From Diabrotica undecimpunctata (taxonomy: Eukaryota > Arthropoda > Insecta > Coleoptera > Chrysomelidae): a stretch of 64,000 nt of DNA. Under the pieces are notes generated by a model. It saw only the letters and a program-made list of their open reading frames with translations, was not told the origin of the DNA and made no database searches. The stretch spans positions 57,019,739 to 57,083,738 of the forward strand of contig NC_092807.1 of NCBI RefSeq assembly GCF_040954645.1, given 5' to 3'. The position numbers and the translations under genes were made by a program. This document shows, piece after piece, positions 53,270-63,965 of this stretch. Within the stretch, counting starts at the first letter, position 1; every line of letters begins with the position of its first letter.

Positions 53270-53403
53270 ACGTACGTACTTACGGTTTTGCCACAACATG
53301 AGCAATAAACTTTATCCACATCCATAGATAGCTCTTTGTAAGATTTTATCCAAGTTGAATCATTGCTTATTTTCGGCGTTTTCAAAGTACAATAATTATT
53401 CAC
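53270..53403 (-). CDS. Possible first exon of a BED/CGGBP1-like zinc-finger protein
   Basis: The minus strand from ATG 53403 reads about 40 residues including STWIKSYKELSMDVDKVYCSCCGKT. The C-x2-C finger start after a W.K.Y..LS block resembles CGGBP1-like or hAT-associated BED fingers. It is followed by ACC|GTAAGT, a textbook splice donor at about 53285. The frame runs on through the putative intron to 53140 without likeness to the family. No second exon was identified with confidence. It may belong to a hAT-like element rather than a host gene. Confidence 0.45.
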
Positions 53404-53544
53404 AATTAGAAATACACGTTGTTTACGCCTCCAATTTTACCAAGAATTTGAATACCAAGTGGTTATAAAACAAAATTAAATATTGACATTTTCATGCTAT
53501 CTGTAAGTTTGAATATAAAAATATATATTTAACACCAAATTTTT

Positions 53545-53650
53545 AAATGATATGCACTTAATGCTCACTTTTATAAAAATATGCAAAATTTGACATTTTT
53601 GCATTTTTATACATTATATGAAAAATATGCAATTTGCATATTTGCCTAAG
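53545..53650. repeat. Cluster of ATGCAAA motifs
   Basis: Several (A)TATGCAA(A/T)TTT-type words in both orientations lie next to the possible BED-finger exon. This could be the subterminal region of the same element. Confidence 0.45.
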
Positions 53651-54249
53651 TCTACTTATTACCAACTAAAACCTCAATAATGATTGCATTCACATCATAT
53701 TCAATATTTCAACCTAAATTAAACAGAATCACAAGCAAACAAAACATTAAAATCTGTAGCTATATGCTGTAGGGAAAGAGCTTATGTGAAAATTAAGAAA
53801 AAATTTATTGTTATTTTGCTATTTGAACTTGCCATCTTTTTAATGCGTAAATAATAAAAATTAATAGAAAAATAATATAACATGTGACTATGTTTGCCCG
53901 ACCTAGACTAAATATATCATAATCTTCTCTCACTGAACTTAACAATGGTGTATTACATGTGCATGTATATACAGGATGATTCATTAAGAATGTTCAATCT
54001 TTAAATTGTAGATTCTAGACCTCAAAATTCGATGATTCTGTCCAACACCTTTAATAATAAAGTGGCATAACTCAAAATTCTTAAATTTTGAGTTTTATGT
54101 AAAAAACGACCGAACATAGTGCCCTTTATTGATTTAATGCTAACGCATTTTGAAATCGGACACCCCTGTGGGTAGATTCCTGCTTGCGTCAGTTTAGTAC
54201 CGCACTATTCCATTTTGTGTGTGTAACAATAACAGGTTAAAAAACAAAA

Positions 54250-54600
54250 ACTAAAAAACTTTAAAGTAAATGTTCAAAATGTCCACTATTTACTTCAATG
54301 GACTTTATGATCCGATATCGCAAAGATCTCTTAATATCAAATAGCCCTTGTCTATTATTTTTAATGACATTCGTCACTTCTTCTATTTTCTGTGACAGTT
54401 CTTAAAGGAGAATTAATTCTTTTTTTTTTGTAAACTAATGCCTCCATTTGCGACCAAATTGAAAAATCCACAGAATTGAAATCAGTGCTTCTTTGTGGCC
54501 AAGCAAACTATCTTTCACGACCAATACATCGATGCAAAAACTGTTCATTAAACTAATGACGAACTTCTAAAAAATAATGTGGTGGTGCCTTGTCGTGCAA
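54250..54600 (-). pseudogene. DUF4817/DDE transposase, C-terminal half
   Basis: Minus strand: an LHD.APPHY-type block at the border (54600-54570), FLHRCIGRERQFAWPQRSTD (Asp catalytic block), then VDFSIWSQMEAL. A C-terminal helix KRSLRYRIIKSIEVN and GHFEHLL follow near 54320-54265. This is the second half of a mariner-like transposase family whose N-terminus is DUF4817. The first half lies at 57046-57830, separated by a later insertion. About 300 bp of non-coding sequence leads to an ACAGGATGATTCATTAAG end-like sequence near 53972. Confidence 0.8.
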
Positions 54601-55319
54601 GCTAGAAGAATAAAAAGAAAAACCTTTTGCCCATAGCATATTTTTTCAGCCAGCAGAATTAAAAAAAAAACGTTTTGCTTATGGCATACTTTTTCATCCA
54701 CTTTTCACTAATTTATTACCAACCCGATAATTTTTCACCACCAAACCTACTACTAATGGGAGCGATTCCGATAGCTTAATATTCAAGATAGCGAAATTAA
54801 AAAAAAATATTTATGATATATCACACTATTCTGCCAGATTTTTACGAATTTATTACCACCCTAGTAATTTTTTACCCCCCAACTACCCTTTGTGGTAGGT
54901 ATGTCAATAATTCTGTTTTCTTTTAAAATTTTCTTTTACAATTTCACTGTCCTTTACTTATAACTAAAATAAAAATATATTTTGGTAGATTTTTGCTAAA
55001 GTTTGACAATCCTGATATATTTTCATCCCTAAAACAATTTTATTTGAAATTTGGAAATGTTTCCGCTAGCTTAATATTTGAGCCAGCGGAATTAAAAAAT
55101 ATTTCTTTGAATTATCACCGTGTTTTGCTTTAACGAATTTATTAACACCCTAGTAATTTTTCACCCCTTAACTAACCCATTTAATACCCTGTAAATTTTT
55201 CCTATATCCAACTGACAATAAATGTAATATCGACATAAAATTAAAATTTTTGAAAAACTGCTAATATAAATATATTTTCCAAGCAAATAATTTAAACTAG
55301 CTGTTTCGTAATTTCCGCC

Positions 55320-56050
55320 TCATTTGAATATTCTTAAAGTAATAAGGCCATTAAATGTTAGAATAAGTGAACATCAATCTTATACTAAAAATAGAGGATT
55401 TGATAGATCTCAAATATGTAAACACGCATGGAAAAGTGAACATAAAGTTCAATGGAACGATTCAAGTAAAGTCCTAAACTAAATAGACGGTAAAAAGAGA
55501 AAAAACAAAGAAGCGGCTCTAATTATGCTAAATTAGACGAATTGTGATACTCACAATTCCTCGGCAGAATGCAGTAGGATCTAGTAACCCATATTAAAAG
55601 ATGAAGTTAATAAAAGGAAAATACTACCATTGGTAAGTCAGTACCATATCGAGGAAACATCAATTGTTTTCTAAACATCATACATATATAGAATCAGAGT
55701 TTGGTGCTTATTGAGAGCACACTAAATGTAAGACCAAATACTTACCATGTAGGGATAGTATTTTTTCCTGGTTTTTTCCTGATGATTTCATAAAGTTGAT
55801 TTTATGTAATCGAATGAACTATCTTACAATAAAGTCGTCCCAGGAACACAACTCAGCAGTATTGGCAATATCATTTTAAAGTGATCTTCTTTAAAATGTA
55901 TAATATATGTCAATACAAATGAGTCATATAAAATTAAATTATTAGAAGAATTTTTCACCAAGTAACAAAAAATAAAATTTGATTAATTTATTAATGTTTG
56001 TACTTTGCCAACCATTTCCAAAGTGGAAATTGAAACGTCAATAAACTTAT
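55320..56050 (+). pseudogene. Penelope-like GIY-YIG remnant and terminal sequence
   Basis: RISEHQSYTKNRGFD, then RSQICKHAWKSEHKVQWND (55357-55465), is the central GIY-YIG block of a PLE (arginine helix, His-containing segment). The 3' end at 56011-56040 keeps helix II ATTTCC/GGAAAT and GAAACGTC, but the CUGANGA half is replaced by TGCCAACC. It lies inside the long-TIR element. Confidence 0.65.
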
Positions 56051-56194
56051 TTTAAACTTTAGTTGTGGCTTATTCCCAATAAGACAGTAATTACTATAAG
56101 ACACCACAAGAAAATAGCTTCATAACAATATTCCATGTATCACAAAAAATTTTATTTAATATTTTTGCCTTAATAAAAGGTATATAAATAAAAA

Positions 56195-56655
56195 AAGCTA
56201 TCGGGCTACATCACAGAATGTTTTCGGAATAACTATTCCATCATCAGTGCCATCTAGATGTACATGTTTAAAAACACTAAATATGTGGGTAAAAACCCTT
56301 TAAATGTAGTTTGATTAACTTTGAATTATTACGAATTTGATATTATAAAACTATGATGTTTAAGTTATAAAAGGAATTCAGCACATAGCAACGTAGCGAG
56401 ATTACTCACATGGCTACAATCCAAGAGTGGAGTCCTACGTTGCCATGTGATGAGTTCGTTTTATAACTTAAACATCATAGTTTTTAAATATCAAAGATGT
56501 AATTCAAGGTAAATCAAATTACATTTAAAGGGTTTTGACCCACATCTTTAATGGCTGCACAACATAATGAGTGTTATCTGGATGTGCATACATCCAGATA
56601 ACACTCATTATGGAATAGTTCTTTCAAAAACGTTCTGTGATGTAGCCCGATAGGG
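56195..56655. repeat. Large inverted repeat with hammerhead-like core
   Basis: The arms 56195-56425 and 56435-56655 share GGGCTACATCACAGAA, AAACTATGATGTTTAAG and ACATTTAAAGGGTTTT-type blocks in opposite orientation. On the minus strand of the left arm, CTGATGA (56249-56243), helix II GGAATA/TATTCC and GAAAAC form a canonical hammerhead 5' core. The right arm keeps GGAATAG...AAAACGTTC. It resembles a non-autonomous pair of PLE terminal repeats. Confidence 0.65.
56564..56611. repeat. Perfect 22-bp hairpin
   Basis: ATAATGAGTGTTATCTGGAT plus GT pairs perfectly with 56590-56611 around a GCAT loop. It lies within the right arm of the larger inverted repeat. Confidence 0.85.
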
Positions 56656-57045
56656 TTTTTTATTAATACACCTTTTTAACAAAACACTTTTTCATTTCAG
56701 TTATAAGTAGAGGACAATGAAATTGTACAAGAAGGTTTTTTCACCTTCAATTTTAAACTAACAGAATTATTGACTTCTGATAAGGGGTATTTGAGGAGTA
56801 AATAATTACTAGGGTAGTAATAAATTCGTAAAAACCTACCAGAACACTGTGGTATATCATAAATATTTTTTTTTGGAATTCTGCTACCTTGAATATGACT
56901 CTAGCGGAATCGCTCCCATTAGGGGTAAGTTTGGAGATGAAAAATTATTTTGTTGGTAATAAATTAGTAAAACATTGATGAAAAAATATGGCATAGTTTA
57001 CATTGGATTCCGCTTATGTGTCCTTGCTAGCTTAAGGGTCTTCCC

Positions 57046-57830
57046 TGTCGTGCAAAAACAACATGTTTTGTCTTAAGGCTAGATGTATATAATCTAGTAA
57101 TTTGTAAAAATATTTTCGAAGAAAATCTATATACAGAGGTTTATAATTATAACTTTAAATTAGTTTGCAGTTTAGAAGGACTTATTAAGTAGTCACATAT
57201 TACACCACACCGAATATTACCCTTAAAGTCGTGCTGAAAATGGGTTTCTCTTTTAGCATGATGATTTCTAGAATCACACAAATGATTATTTTTCTAATTA
57301 AATATTCCTCGTCTGGTAAATGTTGCCTCATTAGCCAAAATAAATATATCCAGAAAATCTAGGTTAATATTTGCTTTATCTTGTAAAAGGTTGAGCGAAT
57401 TGTAGACGTGCATGTAAATCTTGAGAAAGTAAATTCGGAATAGGGTGTAATGATATGGATGCAGTTTCCCCTCTTTAATATTCTAAAAACAAACGATTGG
57501 CTTATCCCTGTTGCCAGACTTAATCGACTAGTACTAATATATGGATTCTCTGCAACAAGAATTAAAATTTCATCTCCTTTATCGACAATAATAGTTTTTG
57601 TAGCTCAGTTTTGACTTTATTGCGTAAAGACCCTATGTCATCTGGGCGGTTGTAAAGATTTCAAAACAGTTTATAGTTGGATTGTCTTTTATTTGGGTAT
57701 AATTGGTAATATCTATGAGTCGCAGTGGTTCCACTGTAATTTGATTGAGCAAAAACACAAATCATATTGCGCATTTCATTGTTGGAAAAATCGGTATGCC
57801 TAGGTTTTATTTGATAAATAAATATTTCCC
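57046..57830 (-). pseudogene. DUF4817/DDE transposase, N-terminal half
   Basis: Minus strand: CVFAQSNYSGTTATHRYYQLYPNKR (DUF4817 HTH, 57765-57690), NPYISTSRL and GISQSFVFRILKR (second HTH, 57550-57480), and YSEFTFSRF-type linker. Then ILANEATFTRRGIFN (first catalytic Asp region, here Asn-Glu, 57340-57285), HAKRETHFQHDFK and GVICDYLI (57260-57190), ending in LRQNMLFLHD at the insertion site. Stops and shifts occur throughout. It continues into 54600-54250. Confidence 0.8.
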
Positions 57831-58029
57831 TTATTAACTACTTAATTCTTGAAAAATTCTATACTAATTTAACACTTACTCTTATTATTATAATAATATT
57901 AACAGCAAGTTTTATTGGTACACAAACATTCTAAAAGTGACATAAGCTTAATTGGAAAAATGAACTTAAAACCACAATTAAATTCATAAAAACATTAACA
58001 ATAACACAAACGTATTTGGATAAAGAAAA

Positions 58030-58590
58030 TCCTAGCAAACAAATGCTATTTTGGACTGAGTAGACATAATATGAGAAGCAGAAACTTAAGCCAAAAAACA
58101 ATAATAACCATATACAAAACCCTTATACAACCAGTGTTGACATATGGGTCGGAGACATGGACCATTTCCAAGGCAGATGAAAGTCTCCTGCTTATATTTG
58201 AACGAAGGATCCTGAGAAGAATATTTGGTGACATCTGTGAAAATGGTGTTTGGAGAAGGAGGTACAACTACGAGATATATCACAGATATAAACATATATT
58301 TGGTGGTAAAGACGTAGTATCCTTTATAAAAATAGGAAGACTAAGATGGGCAGGACATCTGGCAAGATCACAGCAGAACAACCCTCCTAGAAGAATCCTT
58401 ATGTCACAACCTGTGGAAAGTAGAAGTAGGGGTAGACCAAAACTCAGATGGAGGGATGGTGTAGATGAGAATGGTAGACAAATAGGCGCAGCAAACTGGC
58501 AACAGTTGGCAATGGATATAACTGACTGCCGTAATAGACTTGGGAAGATCTAGGCTCTTTTATAGGGCTGTAGCACAAATGATGATGATG
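58030..58590 (+). mobile_element. 5'-truncated non-LTR copy with 16-bp target duplication
   Basis: ATTTGGATAAAGAAAA flanks the insert at 58014-58029 and 58591-58606, the mark of target-primed reverse transcription. The insert ends in (ATG)n, GATGATGATG, usual for this family instead of poly(A). Confidence 0.9.
58071..58553 (+). CDS. RT C-terminal region of the truncated non-LTR copy
   Basis: 160 uninterrupted codons: IYKTLIQPVLTYGSETW (RT thumb strand), FERRILRRIFG, then RLRWAGHLAR and the basic motif SRGRPKLRWRDGVDE. This is the C-terminus of a common insect endonuclease/RT protein. The in-frame sequence starts a few codons upstream, at the 5' truncation point (58030), so the Met at 58071 is internal. 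There is no catalytic YADD, so no activity is expected. The clean frame and exact target duplication suggest a young insertion. Confidence 0.88.
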   Translation: MRSRNLSQKTIITIYKTLIQPVLTYGSETWTISKADESLLLIFERRILRRIFGDICENGVWRRRYNYEIYHRYKHIFGGKDVVSFIKIGRLRWAGHLARSQQNNPPRRILMSQPVESRSRGRPKLRWRDGVDENGRQIGAANWQQLAMDITDCRNRLGKI

Positions 58591-58841
58591 ATTTGGATAA
58601 AGAAAACTGAAAAATTAAATTAGGGCTAAATTTGCGAATAAAAGGCTTATTTTACATTGAGTTTTGTGTCTATATCCAGGTACCTGTGTATCCTTGGTAA
58701 TTGTTTTATGTAAATCATTGGCGATAGTATAGATATTTTATTTCAGCTTCTAGTTTTTCCTACAATTATTTAGAATGAAGAGATTTATAAAAACCAAAGA
58801 AAAAAATGCATATAATATATTAAAAATAACTATCAAAGTTT

Positions 58842-60868
58842 TTACATTATTACGTCCACACCCGTGGACTCGGCTAACACTAATGTTTAGTAAATTATGA
58901 AGTTGTGTCTAGTTTTTTTATATAAAAGTGATATAGACTTATGAATAAAAGTTACATTTCAAACACATTGTCCGCACTTACTTATGTTTACTAAGTGTTC
59001 ATTACATAGTAGACGATTACAAACTTTGCATGATTTTCGTGTCTTTATTAGCCGCTTTTTCGCTAAATACATACAAATGTAGCTATTTCCATCAATTTTG
59101 AGGCATCCAGTGGAATCTCGAAAAGGTAATGACTCTGCTGTATTACTTGAATCTGTGGGTAGAAGTTTTCCTAACATACACCAAATTCCTGACCTTGATG
59201 AAAAATTTCGATACACATTTGGTACTTTAGATTTAGCAGAAATTGCAGACATCACTAGTTGTTTCCATAAGTCTTGTAGAAAACTTCTACGCTTACTGGT
59301 TTCAGTAGAACTCTGTGGATTATTCTCTGTATAAATTATATACGTTTAGGCAAGCTACGTCTAGGATATTGTAAAAGAAGGCTACTGGCCAACGCAAAGT
59401 TCTGTGTTTAGTGGAATAATCAGAAACCATTTTGTCCATGTTGTCTACGCCTCCTTTAGTTTTATAATAGAACTGAATTATTTCAGGTTTATTTTTTGAG
59501 CCACTTGCATTATCGTTGTCATGCATTGTTGACAGCAAGATAACGCTTTTTTCTGGCACATATGAACAAATGGTAACACGATCTACAATAAATCTGTGTA
59601 ATGACGATTCAGGTTCACACTTTGGCGAAGGCAGCATTTCTTTTGGAATATATGGTTTGTTTCTTTTCAAAGTACCAACTAATGATAAATTCCAAGACAA
59701 CGGGAGACGGGCTAGTGGAAGAGTTGTGAAAAAATTATACATTGTTTTGTTTCGTCCACAATTTTGGTATCGGTAACACAAATATTTTAGTACGCGTTCA
59801 CCTTGATTAGTTTCACGTCCAGTTGAATTTTTTTCGGTAAAAATTTGTCTAGTAAGTGGATACGAATTATCGGCATCACACACCTACAAAATCTTAATGC
59901 CATACTTGGCAGCTTTTCCTGTCATGTATTGCGTGAAACGTGTCTTACCTCTAGAAGGAAATAACTGTTCATCCACAGAAAGACAATCCGACGGTACATA
60001 GTTACGATATGAATTATCATTGAGAAGATGGAATATATCTGTGATAGCTGCAGCTTTATTATTTGTAGGAATCTGGTGATGCTCCAAAAGCGTTTTATGC
60101 CCATACTTGCTCGGAACAAAGGATCAGAGTCTGTTTTCCATAAATCTTTCGAGTGCTCTGAATTCGAATGCCGTACTCGTGCTGTAATAAGAATACCTAA
60201 GTATGCATTAAATTCTTTTTTGTGAATGACTTACAAACTTTTCCAGGTTTTTCGGGGTTTTCAGCATTATACTTTTTACAAACGCCATTAGCTTTTCGAT
60301 TGATTTCGCGTATAATTATGTCACACATTACGTCCCTAAAAACACATTTGAATGTATCTCTAATAAAAATTTTTTCACGCAAAAGGTTACGTTTTAGTGT
60401 TCGACTTGCAGTAAATGGTTTTCGTTGCCATACGTTTTATCTCTTGCAACCAGAACATCACTTTAGGAAGAACTTCCTTGAAAATCGTCAACATCTTTAT
60501 CACTACTATCGTTGTCGTCGGTATCGATTTCAATCTTATTATTGATATTAGTAAAAACGTCCTCTACGTCTGAAGCTTCATCTCCATCTGGTTTGCTTTG
60601 TGGAACATGGTCCTTATCTGATTTCTGGTTTTTGATATTTTTGTCTACTTCCTCATCTATATCGTCTATAAATTGTTCAAGTATGTTTGTTGCTTTTCAT
60701 ACGTCAACTATTTTTTTCTCTTCTTGTCATTATTACAACATAAAACAGGCATATAGTCACAAAAATATTAACAACTTCTAAGCACAGTTAAATAAACACT
60801 AAAAAACAAACAAAGAAAAATCCCAATTACTACCGTATCAGGTACTTGGGTATAGACATAATGGTTAA
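58842..60868 (-). mobile_element. piggyBac-like transposon
   Basis: A minus-strand piggyBac-type transposase lies between similar ends, TTTACATTATTACGTCCACACCC (58841) and, in complement, TTAACCATTATGTCTATACCC (60868). The right end abuts TTAA, the piggyBac target. The left TTAA is altered. Beyond the right border a transposase tail of another family resumes. Confidence 0.65.
58959..60745 (-). pseudogene. piggyBac-like transposase, broken
   Basis: From high to low coordinates: an acidic N-terminus (EEVDKNIKNQKSDKDH, DVEDVF...DTDDNDSSDKD; 60690-60490). Then DTFKCVFRDVMCD and INRKANGVCKKY (60360-60250) and AYLGILITARVRHSNSE (60215-60160). Then DCLSVDEQLFPSRGKTRF with the catalytic Asp region (60000-59930), and KYGIKIL followed by a stop (59885). 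Then VCDADNSYPL, LLSTMHDNDN, YYKTKGGVDNMDKM with catalytic Asp (59475-59420) and RRWP-like TLRWPVAFFYNIL. The C-terminal Cys-rich finger CKVCNRLLCNEH..KCGQC is at 59020-58960. Shifts near 60100, 59884 and 59320 break it, although most domains are present. Confidence 0.85.
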
Positions 60869-61000
60869 GAGATCTTTGCGAAACCGGATCATAATGTGTA
60901 TTGAAGTAAATGGTTGGCATTTTGAATATTTTCTTTTAAGTTTTTTTATTTTTTTGTTTTAATTTGTTATTGTTACACATCTAGAGAATAAGTTTTTTTT
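60866..61000 (+). pseudogene. Tail of a DUF4817-type transposase
   Basis: KRSLRNRIIMCIEVN, then GWHFEYF (60867-60930), matches KRSLRYRIIKSIEVN...GHFEHLL of the copy at 54265-54320, in opposite orientation. The match starts exactly at the TTAA where the piggyBac-like element ends. The rest of that gene is not found on the other side. Confidence 0.7.
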
Positions 61001-61586
61001 TGTAAAATTAAAAAATATATAAAATAACTGAAGAACCTATTGAACTACATAAATCAAAACAAGAGTAACTTTTTTTGTAGAATTTAACATGTTTTCTTTT
61101 TATATTATTTTATTATTTTACCCATAGTTCAGCCAAAAAAAAATTGTTTCGATAAATAATATATAAAGACGTGTAAATAGCGCCCTCTATAAGAAATGCT
61201 ATATTAGAGTCTAAATTAGCAAGTCTGATACCCAAAAACGTAAAATTGAGAATGTTTAAAGAAAAATTGTAAATATATACAAAATTATTGCACAAATTAA
61301 AATCCATATTTAAACTTTAAATTCTCGGTATTTGGCACGTTGGGCAGAATCATCATATTTTGATGTATATAATCTACAACTTACAGATTAGGCATTCTTA
61401 ACTTATCACACGGTAAATACACATAGTCAGTCGCAGATTCTGTTTTTGTCACAAATATTGAACCAAAAGATGTTTCGAAAGGAACATACGCTGAGCCACA
61501 TCAAGAAAGGCCTCTCTGTAGCTTAATAGAAGAGCATAAGGAAAGAGGCAACAAGGGGTACTGCGATAAGGATTACAACAAAACTG
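61001..61586. other. No gene recognised
   Basis: AT-rich sequence. Nothing could be supported. Confidence 0.5.
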
Positions 61587-61625
61587 TATAAAACCAAGCA
61601 ATAAGGGTAATTGCTTGGTTTTATA
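61587..61625. repeat. Perfect 16-bp hairpin
   Basis: TATAAAACCAAGCAAT pairs exactly with ATTGCTTGGTTTTATA around the loop AAGGGTA. Confidence 0.85.
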
Positions 61626-61739
61626 GTATAAAGAGGCCTAGAGAGATTACAAGTACATCCCATAACAAAGAGTTACTAAAAAATCAAGAAATTTGTTTAG
61701 TTAAAGAAAATGAATTACTGAAATCGTTAGAACAACATG

Positions 61740-62240
61740 GGGCCTGTAGAAGGAAGCAGACTTAAATAGAGTCGATCTTAATAATATTCCTAAGTGCCCT
61801 ATAGTTCTCAACCGCGTTCCTAAAAAAGAGGTTTATAAGGCAATTATCAGGACCCATCCAACGTAATCTTATACAAAGCATTTTCATGACATGTCAAACC
61901 TCTCCCTTTGATGAATCTTTACCCCAAGGATTTAACGACGATGGAAATTGAGATTATAGAAAGAGAAAGTATAAGGAGATATTTCCTTATTTTATCGTTC
62001 ATCCTATATGATAATCCTGAACAACCACTACCAAGGGATTTGGAAGGGCTAGTGAAAAATTTCAGAAACAAATTGACTGCAGTTAATCACCGGCTATGAT
62101 GCAAATGGAGACTGTCTGACCTGTGGCAGTACAAACACCAATAAAAGAGGTGAGTCATTACTACAGTTTGTTATAGAAAATAATCTAACCATACTAAATG
62201 TGGGAAATAAGCCAACATTCGTAATATCTCAATAAAAGTA
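61740..62240 (+). pseudogene. Non-LTR endonuclease remnant
   Basis: PEQPLPRDLEGLVKNFRNKL (62010-62070), then shifted blocks equivalent to GYDANGD and NTNKRGESLLQFVIENNLTI (62090-62200) and NVGNKPTFVIS (62198-62230). These are central motifs of the apurinic-type endonuclease of jockey/R1-like elements. No RT is attached. Confidence 0.7.
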
Positions 62241-62739
62241 GGCAATGTATATAAAAGAGACCACGACTCACGTGGCCATAGTCTAAGATCCCACAAGATT
62301 ACTACGTTGGTAACGTAGTTAATTTAACTCACATTTTTACATACAGTTAAGAATAGGAGAATACATTGATAAAAGGTTGCCAGTCAAAAAGTGGTCGCTT
62401 TATTTCGTTAATTTATTCTTTAAATAAAATAGGCTGCTAATGAAGTATATGCATGTTTTTTATACCAAAAAAGCTATTTTTTTAATACATTTTTTTAAAT
62501 TTTTTCTCCGTGAAATATGGTCGAAAATCGACAAATCCATTTTAAAGTAGTTTAAGAATATTTATTGTTCCTTATATATAGCGTCTGATAATCACACCTC
62601 AAAGTTTTATACATGTTCCAACTCTTTGCCTGATTACAACGATTGCAAATTCTCGATCCTTTGAGATAAAGGATGTACTCAGACAAAGAGATTTACCTAT
62701 TTAGAGATACCTATTTAACATTGCATTGGAAACGGCAGT
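62241..62739. other. No gene recognised
   Basis: AT-rich sequence between two retroelement remnants. Confidence 0.5.
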
Positions 62740-63530
62740 CTGAAATATACAAATTAGAGGTGGCGGTACTATTTACAATAGATTAATACAAATCTTGGCA
62801 TACGCTGATGACATTGACATAATAGAACGTAGTAAGCGAGATGTTGAGTAATATTTTCTAGAATTGGAAACGGCGGCGAAACAAGTCGGCCTTGTCATCA
62901 ACGAAAACAAAACCATATACATGTTGGTTACTAACGATCCTGTAGCTAATGAGAAACGGAAAAGAGCATTTGGAAGTCACATCTTTGAAGGTGTTGACAG
63001 CTTCACATACCTTGGCTCGCTCATGACTACTATCAATAAAACAAGCGAAGAAATTAAAAGACGAATAAACCTTACAAATAAGCCATACTCTGTACTCCAG
63101 AAACAATTCCACTCTAGAAATATACAAAGAAAAACTAAAATTATTATAAACAAAATACTGCTGAGGCCGGTGCTCACATACGGGACCAAAACATAGACTC
63201 TAACGCAGAAGAATGAAAGACCTCTGGGAATATTCGAGCATAAGATAAGTACTCCGTAAAATATTTGAAGCTATAACCGATCAAGGGCACTGGCGCAAAC
63301 GACATAATTTCGAATTGTACTAACTTTTTAGTAAACCAGATGTCATAATGTTCATTAAAATACAGCGATTTGGATGGGCCGGACACATAATACAAATTCC
63401 TGATAACATAATTGCTAAAAAGCTAACGACAAAACACATATAGGAAGAAGAAATAAAGACCGACCGCGATAGATGGAGTTGAGACCGACTTAATGTCGAG
63501 TTACACATATCCAGTGCTCGGCAAAAAAAC
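62740..63530 (+). pseudogene. Non-LTR RT C-terminal remnant
   Basis: LIQILAYADDIDII (62782-62825) is the catalytic RT block. A stop comes at about 62848. VGLVINENKTIYM and FTYLGSLMT (62888-63030), then IINKILLRPVLTYGTKT (63142-63192), follow. After further stops there is a [13 protein letters not shown] block (63351-63390), the post-thumb segment. It ends near 63530, just before a TA tract. Confidence 0.8.
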
Positions 63531-63537
63531 AATGGAC

Positions 63538-63653
<116 letters not shown>

Positions 63654-63679
63654 TGTTTTGAGGTTTCCGCGGGAGCTAT

Positions 63680-63961
63680 ATGTGCTATCACTATTTTTCC
63701 GGGTTCGACTCCGCGTTGTAAAATGCTGGTTTTCTTGAAAACCATTGTTTTGGCGACGTTTCGGCAAGGTCTCACTTGCCATTCTCAAGCCTGGTGGATC
63801 TACTTCTCGTCGTTACTGTACTAATCGAGTAACGACGAGAAGTAGATCCACCAGGCTTGAGAATGGCAAGTGAGACCTTGCCGAAACGTCGCCAAAACAA
63901 TGGTTTTCAAGAAAACCAGCATTTTACAACGCGGAGTCAAACCCGGAAAAATAGTGACAGC

Positions 63962-63965
<4 letters not shown>
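63680..63965. repeat. Near-perfect palindrome of two PLE-type terminal units
   Basis: The arms 63680-63816 and 63829-63965 are almost identical complements around a 12-bp spacer. Each carries, reading outward from the centre, TTGAGAATGGCAAG...CTTGCCGAAACGTC, a decayed hammerhead-like core, with GGC/GCC as helix I. TA tracts flank both sides. It looks like a non-autonomous head-to-head pair of PLE terminal repeats. Confidence 0.75.

Larger units (their letters stand above)
54601..57045. mobile_element. Long-TIR element (Mutator-like?) with 10-bp target duplication
   Basis: TGTCGTGCAA occurs at 54591-54600 and 57046-57055 on either side, splitting a transposase pseudogene, so it is the target duplication. 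Inside, about 54640-54990 and 56750-57010 are inverted copies sharing TAATGGGAGCGATTCCG, TATTTATGATATA.CACA and TTACGAATTTATTACCACCC-type blocks. TIRs of ~300 bp with 9-10 bp duplications are typical of Mutator-like elements. The outermost bases differ between ends. No Mutator-like transposase is present; the interior is filled by PLE pieces. Confidence 0.65.
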
